Shown: positions 38,264 through 49,800 of the stretch, in pieces | How the letters are laid out: each line of letters begins with the position of its first letter | How positions within the stretch are numbered: the first letter of the stretch is position 1 | From: Aulostomus chinensis | Taxonomy: Eukaryota > Chordata > Actinopteri > Syngnathiformes > Aulostomidae | Direction of reading: 5' to 3' | NCBI GenBank assembly: GCA_037954235.1 | Contig: JBBMOA010000003.1 | Span: 11,057,723-11,121,722 of the forward strand | DNA: 64,000 nucleotides | Program-made: the position numbers and the translations under genes | The notes under the pieces: generated by a model | What the model was told of the DNA's origin: nothing | The model's input: the letters and a program-made list of their open reading frames with translations, nothing else | Database searches by the model: none

Positions 38264-38886
38264 CCCACAGTGGGCGCTATAACAATGCTGTTCCATTATA
38301 TATCAACATTTTTTGATATCTTGAATCAAATAAAACTTGGTGTCATTTCTCAGCGACATTGTACATCAATAGTGCCACCTTATGGCTGTTAGTGAAACAA
38401 CATGAAAGCTGACTTAAGAGATCATTCCGTTGTAAACACATTCAATATTTTTATTGTAACATGTTCCAGGGAATGTACATGATTTTTAAGTATTAAAATA
38501 TGTCGTTGAAAGCCAATAGGAGGACAGTATAATAGCTCCTATCTCTTAAAGTAAGGTTGAACGTTCAAATTTCAAGGATAGGTGTCCCATGTGCGCACGT
38601 TTCAGGTAATATGTGTTTTTATGTTTCGCTATTTGCTCGTGAACCGTGAGGCCAAGACAATAATTGCAAATGTGTTCCTTGAATGATGCCAAGTGTTCAA
38701 GTACGCGTAGAACACGTCGAAATTGCATCAACGGCTCCACCTCGTGGTCATAAGTGAAACACCATCATATTACGTCCCATAAGACTTGAGTTCATTAAAT
38801 ATAATATTGCATCGTTACATATTCAACTGAGTTGAACAGACGGATACGTGTGTAGTGTTTGTTACAGGTTCGCCCGCGGGTGGCGC
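38264..38886. promoter_or_regulatory. cluster of four CTCF-like motifs
   Basis: Matches to CCRSYAGRKGGCRS are: 38264-38277 plus (11/14), 38372-38385 minus (12/14), 38734-38747 minus (12/14) and 38873-38886 plus (12/14). The two middle ones sit in diverged copies of one 40-bp unit (catcaa...tagtgaaaca). This is a possible insulator between prkcd and fgd5. Confidence 0.4.
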
Positions 38887-39113
38887 TGTAACACCTCTTA
38901 AACTTGATTCTTGAGTAGAAATACGAAGCAACGAAGCAGCTTCTAATTTGCTGTATTCTTTAACATCGCGCATTTATTTCATGAGGTGGCTGACAGGTCC
39001 AAGGGTGCAGGAGTCGCTTGGTGAATCCCACCGACTACCGCGATAGTTCACGGTAGAGCGCCAATGTGAGTTAGACGGTTGGCGAAGAACATCCTGACAC
39101 TGGGTTGACTCAC

Positions 39114-39250
39114 CTTGCGCACGCACAACAAACGGGAGTAACGCCCAAGATCGGTGATAGATTGTGACAGTGGCAACCCCAAATAGCAGTTCGACACGTG
39201 ACTTGATAGCGCGGGCGTCCGTCACGTGACAAGATTCCTACATGACGAAA
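39114..39250 (-). promoter_or_regulatory. candidate minus-strand first exon / alternative promoter
   Basis: A CpG-rich patch with two CACGTG E-boxes (the second is the full palindrome GTCACGTGAC at 39221-39230) lies directly upstream, on the minus strand, of an ideal donor (GCGCAAG/GTGAGTC, donor at 39113). It may be an upstream alternative first exon of prkcd (about 3.9 kb further 5') or the start of a non-coding RNA. The open frame 39225-38974 reads through the donor and is probably not translated as such. Confidence 0.4.
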
Positions 39251-39321
39251 CTTAACGGTCAACGTTTTTACTCATAAGGAAAGACATCTGGATCAACGTT
39301 ATTCAGTCGGAGCTCCATCAA

Positions 39322-39393
39322 GGTTCCATGGTGTAGAGGTTCACACTCTGGACTCTGAATTCAGCGATCCGAGTTTAAATTTTGGTGGGACCG
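39322..39393 (+). pseudogene. tRNA-Gln(CTG)-like sequence
   Basis: This 72-nt cloverleaf has acceptor GGTTCCA/TGGGACC, anticodon loop CTCTGAA (CTG) and a T arm of wobble pairs. The T-loop reads TTTAAAT, so the invariant C56 is lost and the B box is broken. No TTTT follows within 45 nt. It is probably a pseudogene, although the anticodon stem still folds. Confidence 0.7.
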
Positions 39394-40460
39394 AGATTTG
39401 GTGGCATTACTTGACTACTTCTTGCCTTTAAGTCACTCACCTGGAGTGATTGTAGAAGTTCACAAACAAAAATACATACTCTACTTCTTTACTGGGCTGC
39501 TAGTGAGTACAACTCTCACAAAAAAAAAAAAATTGAAAAGAACAAAACAAAAAAACGCAGAAAGCAAAAACACCCCCCCAAAAAACCCCAGCAATCTAAA
39601 ACAATCCAAACTAACAAATACGAAAGGAGAAAGATCTCCAGTCATCAAGCCTCCCTCAGAATTGTTGGTTTGAGTATTTTTGTAAACTTGTTTGATTGAT
39701 GCTACATTTTTTTTTACAGTACAACTCATAATAGATGTTAATAATAGGACTGTTTGAAAGTTCCTACTTCAAAAAGTGAAAAAGAAAAAGTTATCAAAAT
39801 TTGTGGATGGATGTTCCATGTGTAAATGCTTAATATATTAAAATATGGGACCACAAACACACCGCAGAGACCCCAGTCAGGCCACCGCCACCCTGACTGC
39901 TGCTAATACAGCGTAGCTTCCACGGAGTTAAAGCAACCAGGTCAGACTGCAAAAAGAAAAACTGCCATTAATATTTCAAGACAATAAAACAGCACAAAAC
40001 ATTTTCTTTTTCAACATCTGCAATATTTATGACCAAGAATTAACCAGATCAGGCTTGATGCCAGAGAAGAAATGATAATCTCTTTGATCATTTAAAACCG
40101 GCATTTATAATTCATCTTTATAAACTGATGTCAGGATAATGCATGGTTGAGATGGACGGAGATTTGAGAGGAAATGGAGAGCGTTTGCTGGGGAACACTC
40201 TTGAAAGAGATCAAGACAAAAAGACGTTTCTCAACAACAAAAGTCTGCAATCTGTGAAATTCCACGTACAAGCTACAAGCTGACCTGATCTACTTCATGT
40301 TTCTGCTCAAGCAGCAAGTTTGAAAAAATGTTATAGCATACCTCAACATCTGTACAGCTGGCTGAAGATGTTGCAGTGGAATATTATGTTTAAGCAAGTT
40401 ACAGAATCCCAAATCCCAAATCAGAAATTGCTTTACTATCCATCTAGTCACAAAGCCGTA

Positions 40461-40523
40461 GAGGGCTCCAGCCCCCCCCCCCCCCCCCTTAACAGACAAG
40501 CAGTATAGAAAATGGATGGAGGG
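40461..40523 (+). mobile_element. SINE 3' fragment
   Basis: gagggctccagc, poly-C, ttaacagacaagcagtatag, then aaaatggatggaggg. It is the 3' end of the family at 28878-29115. Confidence 0.65.
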
Positions 40524-40956
40524 ATTACCAAATATGGTTGTCAACACGTTCAAAATGAAAGAATTATGGCCTTTTAAGTGCATTTGTGGAGGCTGACAAT
40601 GGACCCTACGGCTTCCTGACTTTTCTTTCAGGACGATGCCCACTGACAGGTCATTTGAGTCGTCCACAGCTGTTAATGGTTGTCACCCTCTCTTTACAGA
40701 CTCTGTGAGGAAAACCTAACCACACAAGCAATCAATGTTGAAAATGTTTGCAGGAGGAGTTTTGCAAATGCTTTAAGAAAACTAATGAAATTGTGTTCAG
40801 AGCCAAGTGGAGTTTGTAAAGCTGTTCTTGATGAAATCTTGGATTCAAATGCCAAAAATCAACTATTAACCTCATGGACACCTGGATGATGTACGTCACA
40901 CAACTTTGTAAGTTTACCCGTGAATGTCTTATTTTTCACTGTCTATTAATCCAAAA

Positions 40957-41309
40957 TCCATCCATCCATTTTCTACCACTTATCCTGTTAAGGGGCGCAG
41001 GGGGGCTGTAGCCTATCCCAGCAGGCGAGAGGCGGGGTTCACGCTGGACAGGTCACCAGTCCATCACAGGGCCAACACATAGAGACAGACAACCATTCAC
41101 ACTCACAGTCACATGTACAGTCAATTTAGAGTATCAATCAGCCTCGTCCTCTCTTGATGTCTTTGGACTGTGGGAGGAAGCTGGAGTACCAGAGAGAACC
41201 CACGCAGGTACAGGGAGAACATGGAGACTCTACACAGAGCCGGGGCGTGAATCCAGAACCTCCTTGCTGTGAGGCGACAGTGCTGACCACTGCACCACTG
41301 TGCCACCTG
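40957..41309 (-). mobile_element. SINE-type repeat, full-length-like
   Basis: Reverse-oriented copy: ccatccatccattttctacc at the 3' tail, ggcgagaggcggggttcac in the middle and tgcaccactgtgccacc at the head. Confidence 0.75.
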
Positions 41310-41481
41310 ATCCAAAAGTCTTTCCAATAATTACATCAGTTTATCTCAAGCTATGAGTGTGTTAAGCAAATTTTGCATCATAATTATATATTTCAGCTCT
41401 TTGAACACCCATCACACAGAGGGAAGAAAGGATTTAAAAAAAAAATCATAGTAGCTGAGTCTGCTCTGCCTTAATGTTGTG

Positions 41482-41495
41482 CTGCCCCCTGCCGG
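41482..41495 (-). promoter_or_regulatory. CTCF motif, perfect core match
   Basis: On the minus strand it reads CCGGCAGGGGGCAG, 14/14 to CCRSYAGRKGGCRS. It is convergent with the plus-strand motif at 9014, so the pair encloses prkcd. Confidence 0.55.
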
Positions 41496-42054
41496 GTGAA
41501 CGAGACGTGGATCTGAACTGTGAGCCAACAGCAAAGACTCACACAGTACAGCGTGGTCCGCGTGAAAAGGACGCGGATAATAAGATAAGACTTTTACACT
41601 CACTAGAGCTCAATTCAAGTGAATGAAACACTCGCAATCACCACCATCAAAACACAATAGCAGGGAATATCCTTTCGATGCATGGTGCTCATCCCTCACG
41701 GTGGACTCATGGATGCTGCTCAACATACGACCGAAGCTAGAAATGATCACACCTCTGCGTTTCAGATCCCAGTACAGATCACCAGCAGGAAATCAGCTCT
41801 CACGTCAATGCAACAACCTTACCATTAACAGAGTTTACTGAAGCTTAGAACACTGATTTTTCTATCGCCACTTATACGGTCGGATATTATTCTGGACAGG
41901 GCAGCAGAGCCGGATGAAAATACAATGAAACAGAAAAAAAACATTCTTGAATTTTCTGTTTAAACGAATGATGTTACACTTGCCTCACAAGAATAATACC
42001 CTACATTTGTGTTTGTATTGTGTCAGCAGGCAGTAGCTGTTGCTGCACATCATG

Positions 42055-43798
42055 TAATTACTCAAGAATTTTTATTTCAGTTTGTAACTATATACATTAA
42101 CATTTACAGTATGCAAGAGGTACAAACCGGGATTAACGCTGTAGATAAGTCTAATGAGAAGCGGATAAAAAAGCTGAACAGTGCTTGAACAACACAGGTG
42201 TGCTTGAGAAATAATACCTTCAGTGTGCAGTACATAAAGCAAATAATTGGTTTAAAACACGGTATAATGTTGTTGTAAGTGGATACATGTTTATTCATTT
42301 TCAACCATAGCCCATACTGCAGAGGAAACTGGTGTGTAAGTCGATAATGAATGACTCCATAGTATTATACAAAATATGTCTTAATAGGAAAAGTTCTAAA
42401 TCCCAATTTTGATGATCTTCTTATATCTGCTTATAACGACATTATAGTGTGTTTCAACTGCTTAAGACATGAGTGGCTCACATGAATATAGTTCTGAAAG
42501 GTAGTTTGACACTGGTGTTCCACGGCGGCCGTGAACAGCCGAGTTTGTAATTACTTAACGTCATTATCTCCACATGACAAGGCTCATTTTATTTTGATAA
42601 CACATCATTTCATATGCTTATCGCAAGACAACTAAACTGAAATAATGCAATTATTATGTTTTTTATCTTGAGATAACGGCATTAAAACAAATGATTACAA
42701 ACGTGACTGTTCCAAGCGTTTGTATTTTTCAGCAGTTCTCACTGAGTCAAAGTAAATCATAAAATGATTTTATCCAGCAGCGTATCTACAGCATGAAAAT
42801 ACTATCAAAAAAAATGGCACAATAGTATATTCTTTTGTTACTGGGTTGTAACTGAACTGTTCAAAACTACTAAAAGGTTCAAGGATATAAGAGTAGATAA
42901 CAAAAGCGAATGTTGCCAGTATACAGTATTGTGGAATCGTGAAAGTGTAATTTCAGGCACATTCATCATCAAGTGCAAAGTGCACTGCATTCAACTAGAA
43001 GAAATCAACCGGCACTTTCGTAATGTTTAGCACATTTTGAAAACCTACAAATACAATGTACATGGTCGTCATGAGGGAAATGGTGTGGAGTGGCTGGTGT
43101 GGTCTGGGTCATTCTATAGCTTTGTAACATCCACATGAAACATAATGTACACACACCCTGGGGATGAAAATGACCGCTAGAACACCACAAATCACCATTT
43201 CCATACAAATAAATCACATAATTCACTTCAATAGCTGTAGTGTGTATTTCACAATATATATTCAGAATACCAAATACCTCTAAGATCTTCTAAAATGGTC
43301 GAATAGCAAATATGTTCACTTATTTACCTCCCCTGGTAATAGCTGCTAAGTGTCTTGTGTACAAAATGTGATGTTCTCCTGTTGAGCACAGTGAGAATAA
43401 TCCAGTGGAAACTCAGGTAAAAACATGCAGATAAAGTAAAGCTGGAAACTTGCAGACTGGAACATTCTGGGTAGGCCCACATAAAGAAGACGAAACCAAG
43501 GGAATACAGTGTTAGGATGATGTAACCTAGCTGCTCCTGAAAACGGAGGGCTCCTGTGAAGGCTCAGTCATACTCCAACAAGACGATACCACTCCTCGCC
43601 ACTGTTACCACTCTACCACTAGGTGGCAGGCTTGTCCAACATCCCTCTGGTGATAAAACGCTTTTATTCTACTCCACATGAGGTGGAGTGACAAATCCTG
43701 ATGGATGAGTTCAGATGCAGCAGGTAGCTTTGTTGTGCTCCACAGAGGAGTTCTAGCAGTCCCGGGCAGCGGTGCTGGTTTACTGAACTGGGCCGGTG
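42055..43798 (-). other. fgd5: fgd5 3'UTR (inferred)
   Basis: Follows the fgd5 stop. A minus-strand AATAAA at 42076-42071 suggests cleavage near 42055, giving a UTR of about 1.74 kb. No other gene was seen in the stretch. Confidence 0.5.
43616..43629 (+). promoter_or_regulatory. CTCF motif, perfect core match, in fgd5 3'UTR
   Basis: CCACTAGGTGGCAG, 14/14 to the consensus on the plus strand, divergent from the site at 41482. Confidence 0.55.
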
Positions 43799-43835
43799 CT
43801 ATAAAACAGTCGCCTCCTCTATGGCGTTGACCCAC
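43799..43835 (-). CDS. fgd5: fgd5 last coding exon
   Basis: The coding part is 37 bp: WVNAIEEATVL and a TAG at 43801-43799, the end of the second PH helix. Acceptor TATTTCAG. Confidence 0.93.
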
Positions 43836-46800
43836 CTGAAATACAGAGATGGGAGCAGCCATTAACATGATGGTACATAGAAAATACAAAGAGTTGACTG
43901 CTTAACCTCAGGCTGTACCAATGAACGTGAGGGCTTGAGGGAGAGACGACTATGTTAAATATAAAGTAGGGCAGAGAGACCTGCTTACTGCTGAACAATA
44001 TTAAACATTTAATATCGTTTTTAACTTTACCAATAATTTATTATTGAGTGTGCGGCACGGTGGTGCAGTGGTTAGCACTGTCGCCCCACAGCAAGAAGGT
44101 TCCAGGTTTGAGCTCCAGCACAGGATCTTTTTGTGTGGAGTCTCCATGTTCTCCCTGTTCCTGCGTGGGTTCTCTCTGGTACTCCAGCTTCCTCCCACAG
44201 TCCAAAGACATCAAGAGGGGTCGAGGCTGATTGATACTCTAAATTGACCGTAGGTGTGACTGTGAGTGTGAATGGTTGTCTGTCTCTATGTGTTGGTCCT
44301 GTGATGGACTGGTGATCTGTCCAGGGGGAACCCCGCCTCTCACCTGAAAGCTACTGGGATAGGCTCCAGCACCCCGCGACAACTTAACAGGAAAGATGGA
44401 TGATGATTAGTTTTACAGTATTTTTCTGATGTTATCCATACGCAAATAGGTCAAACAATTGACCAAGAAATGAAATATTTTTATATGTTTTATATGTTTG
44501 CTCGGCAGAGCAACACATTAGCAGCACTAAAAACACTACAAACACACACTAAACAGTGTCCCAGCCCCCCCCCAACACCCATGAGGCAGCTCGGCTAGAC
44601 AGCCTGGAGCCGGTTTTCACACACACACCCATTCAAAACCTGGTACTAGTTATAGCTATTTCTTGAAAATTTTATACAGTTCAAATCAAAGTGCACATCA
44701 TCTGAAATTAAACTGTCTTGTAAAACAGTTTAGATTGCAGTCTTTTAATAAAATCAAAGTTTCCTTAAAAGTAAACAAACGTGTTCCTTTTCTTGCGAAC
44801 AAAATCTTTTAAATGTTTCAAAAAACATTTTAGATAACGCAGTGTCAAAAGTAGTTTGTGAACACATGCACGGAGAGTCAGGTATAAACTTTAGATAAAG
44901 TTGATGAGAGATTCTAAATGCCAGCGCAAATGGAAATCTTGTTCAACAAACTAATTAGTTTGAACAATGTGCACATTTATTGGGTCCCACTCATTCTTCC
45001 TTTATAATATGAAAGGCCTACTAGGCAACCTCATTCATGCATTATCACAGCAACAACAAATCAACTGCATTACATAGTAAGAAGAATTTATATGACAGGA
45101 TTCAGATGCATTATTTGAGAAAGTTTTACGACACACACTTAAACCTTTTGCATTGTCCTGATTTTCTGGATCAAAGAATACTAAATTTTTGTCTGCACTG
45201 AGGAAAGTTCCATCCATCCATCCATCCATTTTCTTCCGCTTATTCCTATTGAGGGTCGCGGGGGGTGGGGGATGGGGGCTGGAGCCTATCCAAGCGGCTA
45301 CGAGTGAGAGGTGGATTCACCCTGGACAGGTCACCAGTTCATCTCAGGACCAACACATAGAGACAGACAACCATTCACACTCACAGTCACACCTACAATC
45401 AATTTAGAGCAGGGGTGTCCAAACTGGTCCAGTAAGGGCCGGTGTGGCTGCAGGTTTTCATTCCAACCGAGCAAAAGCAACACCTGATCCAACAAATGAG
45501 CTGTGTGGACACAGCTTAGTTGATTTAAGTAGAATCAGGTGTTGCTTTTGCTCGGGTGGAATGAAAACCTGCAGCCACACCGGCCCTTACTGGACCATTT
45601 TGGACACTCCTGATTTAGAGTATAAATCAGCCTCGTCCTCTCTTGATGTCTTTGGACGGTGGGAAGAAGCCGGAGCAGCTGCTGTGGATACCAGACATTC
45701 CAATTTGGAAGCTTACATGTAGGTATGTAACTCCCTGGTGGTCTAGTGGTTAGGATTCGGCGCTCTCACCGCTGCGGCCCGGGTTCGATTCCCGGTCAGG
45801 GAACATTATCTATTCATCTGAAACAAAAAAACCTCCTGGAATGCATCTCTCTAAATATGATGTCATGATAATACTTGCTGTAACCGATTTAGCATTGATC
45901 CTATAAATGAGGTGAACTACATCATACAAAAGTTTAAGTACTCTCCACCTCACTAAGAAATGGGAAAACTAGTTCCCGGTGTTTCAATTCCTTGGAATCA
46001 CTTGCCAATTCTGCAATTGATTCCCTTTTCGATTCCAGTGGGCACGAATGAAATCACCACACAGTTAAGTTACATTTAACGAGACAGGATGACAACAGGG
46101 CAACTTGCAATACTTGCAAAGTGGATATTTCATCAAAGGGAAGAAATACTACAATATGCAAAAACATTTGCACACACAGCATGCTGTAACTTTGAATGAA
46201 TGTCGCGTTTTTGATCCACTCCACTATTTGAGCAAGTTTTATTATATTTGCTCCTCAAATCCACCCTGAAACCAGCATCAGGAGTTGTTCTGATCATCCT
46301 GATTTTTTTCTGAATCAAAGGTTTCACATCCCTACAAGAGTATGGGACATTTGATCCAGAACTGCAGAATGTTGGGAAGGAAAACTGTTACTAGCGAACT
46401 CTACTGGCAGCTGATGTGCACTGCACCCTACAGCTCCCATCAGATCAGCTGCTGTGAATACCAGACATTCCACTTAGGGAGCTTAAAGAGACATTTATCT
46501 CCCTGGTGGTCTAGTGGTTAGGATTCGGCGCTCTCACCGCCGCGGCCCGGGTTCGATTCCCGGTCAGGGAAATTTATTTGTGTAATATGAAAGACTTAAT
46601 AGGTACCCCAATGTGTACTATATCACAATAATGCTTCAAGTAATGAGAATGATTGAAAAGTAGGTATGCTACAGCGCTCAGATGCATTATTTGAGCAAGC
46701 ACACAACGTAGGCTTGTTCTGTGTGTAGGTTCCTCTACAACTTAATGTCACTACTTGTTGTAGCACACTAGCTATGAATACTCTTTGCAGTGTGTGGTGC

Positions 46801-49800
46801 TCTGTCACTCCGGAGTAGTGAATCTCAACCCAGGAGCAGCGGCAATGTTAGCATGTCCTCTGCTGTTAATACTGCAGGTAACTAACAACCAACATTCATG
46901 TTACTTCTAAACTAAACAAAGTTTCTGCTAACTGACCTGTTTGTTGTCTTTTTTCCAAATGAGAATCGAGAAGAGAATCAATATAGAACCGAATCGTTAA
47001 GCAGAATCGAAAATGGAATTGGAATTGTAAAAATCGCACCAATCGCCATCCCTACTCTTACCCCATATTAACTTTTACTGACTCTCACTCCCAGCGAACA
47101 TGTTCATGAGGAGAGGCTCGTCAGATAAAAGAGACACAGCAGCTACTCTGTATATACTTTCCATCACTTCATTCTAGAGTCGAAGTGTATTTTTTTTTAC
47201 TATATTTCTTCAAGGCACTCCCAAGTTTAGTTCAACAGAGCTTTGACCACCAACATATTTTCAGTTTGTCCTTCAGTGGACATTTAGACGATATTTGAGG
47301 AATTCCCTCAAGGCCACGTTGCATTGATAAAAAATGGGAAGTACATACAGACAACATGAAGTCATGATGCCTCTGGCCTACAGGATTTTGCTGCCACAGA
47401 AGCATGAAGTCAACATATGAGATCACCACACATGCAAATCACAAGCCCTGCTGGGTCAGTGGTTGTTCACCTCTGCAGCCCAGGTTTGTTTGTATTACAT
47501 GCGCTTCATCTCCAGTATGAAACTCAGTCATGTAGTGAATGCTGACCTGCGGGCGGTGTGTTGATCGTCCGCCCTGAAGCTGCAGTAGAGGGTCTTCTTG
47601 TGGTAGAGATGGAACACGTTGCTGCTCTCCTCTCCCTCGGGCCTCTCAGTCAGCTTGACAGTGAAGCCTTGCAGAGGTAGACTCTCTGAAGCCACTTTAT
47701 CCTAGAGGATGGTTGAGCACACATAAGTGAGTTACAACAGCCCCCCTGCTGTCAGCAGTAATAGCTGAATGAGTAATGTGTGTTCTGCTTCAAGAGGAAC
47801 AAAGTGCCCAGATCCATAGTTGTGAACAGAAACAGGGAGAGCACAAGGAGTCCCTTCAGTGCCAGGGTGATATGCGGAAACACGCATGGAATTGTTCAGT
47901 GTGAGATTTGAAGGAGAAGAGTAAAGTAACCGAGTGATCAGAGAGTGTGAGAGTGTTTTGGGGCTGGTGTGGGAGACTCTGTGCCCCCTCACCTCACGGG
48001 CTGTGAAGGTGTAGAGCACCTTGTCTTTGAGGAGGAACCACAGCCGCTTCCATTTCCTCTTGCTCTTCTTCCGGCGTTGCAGACTGCCGCTCATGGTGGA
48101 GCCCTCCACACCAAGAGACACCTGATGAAATGTGTCACACATTCGATAAATGCCACTGAAAGACAGGTTATCTGCTAGTCCCAACAAGAACAGGACATAA
48201 GAAGCATACATTTCTATTACTGGAGCAGGACTGAATCACAATCTGCAACGTAAAATAATTTGTTTTTGTTTGGTGTGTTTCTGCTTCTTCAAACATTGAG
48301 TTGGATAAACTTTAGAAGATTGACAAATCTGGATTATTACAGTCCTCCTAGTGGGACTAAATAACTTACTAGCCATGTAAATGCAAACAGTAGAAATATT
48401 TTTCATGTAATTCTATTCAATATTATTCAAATACACATTACAAAGATGTTTTTTTAAATCATAAGGCAAAATGTCCAGTAGTTGACAATACACAGAATGT
48501 TCAGTCTTCATTTGTAACGTGAAAGACATGTTAGTTTGCCAGATGTGTACCTTATCTACTTTAAGACAGTAATGCTTTAACAAATCAACTGCAAAACATG
48601 AATAAAAGTAGGTATACTACAGGACTCAAATGCATTATTTGAGCAAGTTTTATTATATTTGCTCTTCAAATCCACCCTGAAACCAGCATCAAGATCCTCC
48701 TGAGTTGTTCTGATAATCCTGTTTTTTTTTTTTTCAATTGAAGGTTTCACATCCCTACAAGAGTATGGGACATTTGATTTGAAAAACAGCAAACTTCTTC
48801 ACAACTGGGCCAACAACTGCAGAACGTTGGGAAGGAAAACTGTTACTAGCGAACTCTACTGGCAGCTGATGTGCACTGCACCCTACAGCTCCCATCAGAT
48901 CAGCTGCTGTGAATGCCAGAAATTCCAGTTAGGGAGCTTAAAAAGACATTTATCTCCCTGGTGGTCTAGTGGTTAGGATTCGGCGCTCTCACCGCCGCGG
49001 CCCGGGTTCGATTCCCGGTCAGGGAAATTTATTTGTGTAACAAGAAAGGCTTAATAGGTACCCCAGTGTGTACTATATCACAATAATGCTTCAACTAATG
49101 AACATGAATGAAAAGTAGGTATGCTACAGCACTCAAATGCATTATTTGAGCAAGCATACAACGTAGGCTTGTTCTGTGTGTAGGCTCCTCTACAACTTAA
49201 TGTCACTACTTGTTGTAGCACACTAGCTATGAATACTCTTAGCAGTGTGTGGTGCTCTGTCTAACTGGAAAGTGATTGAACTCAAGGGTGTAACCCACCT
49301 CTCACCTAATGTCAGCTGCTGTTTGCACTAACCCTCTGGGACCCTGTTGAAAAGAAGTTCTACAGAGAATGGATGGATGGACTGTAGACATCGACACAGA
49401 TGTTACAGACCTGGTTGAGAGAGGCGATGCTCTTCCTGCTCTTCCACAGACTCGGCGGCTGTAGACTCTGGAAGACTGCAGAGAGGGGACGACTGGCCCG
49501 GTGAGTCCGAGGACTGGAATTGCTGCAAGCCCCTGACACACTGCCACCTACTTGCACACACGCAGTCAATATTGTGTCAAAGAGAGCATTATTCTCACCA
49601 CTGACACAACTGCACTTCCACATGCGGAAATCTGAGATTCACCTCTTTTCCTGAGCTCAGCATAGCAGTGGTCACACACTTTGGCTACCCTATCTTTGAG
49701 GTACTTTAGTGGGTATCTGTTCCTGGAACAAGCCCGGCACACCACCTGCTCAGACGGACACAACAGCTTTCATTGTTGATGCAAACGATCGAAGGATGGA

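Larger units (their letters stand above)
35451..42054. other. intergenic between prkcd and fgd5
   Basis: This region has no recognised complete gene. It holds AT palindromes near 36.5-36.7 kb, a 23-A run (37287-37309), a CA array (37379-37428), four CTCF-like motifs (38.26-38.89 kb), a CpG-rich promoter-like island (39.0-39.25 kb), a tRNA-Gln-like sequence, SINE pieces (40461-40523; 40957-41309) and a perfect CTCF motif at 41482. Confidence 0.65.
45981..47054. mobile_element. possible hAT-like element enclosing tRNA copy 2
   Basis: The ends carry similar AATTCC/GATTC-rich sequence in inverted orientation (ggtgtttcaattccttgg at the left; aaaaatcgcaccaatcgcca at the right), like fish hAT elements starting TAGGGATGGGCGATT. 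No matching 8-bp duplication was found, so the limits are tentative. Confidence 0.3.
43836..47546. other. fgd5 last intron
   Basis: This 3.7 kb intron holds a SINE (44051-44405), a SINE with a nested hAT MITE (45211-45677), two tRNA-Glu genes and AATTC/GATTC-rich inverted ends at about 45981-46050 and 46965-47054. Confidence 0.75.

Noticed and set aside
38974..39225. 83-codon minus-strand open frame as a protein gene
   Set aside because: It crosses an ideal splice donor at 39113 and has no recognisable domain. I kept only the promoter/first-exon reading.
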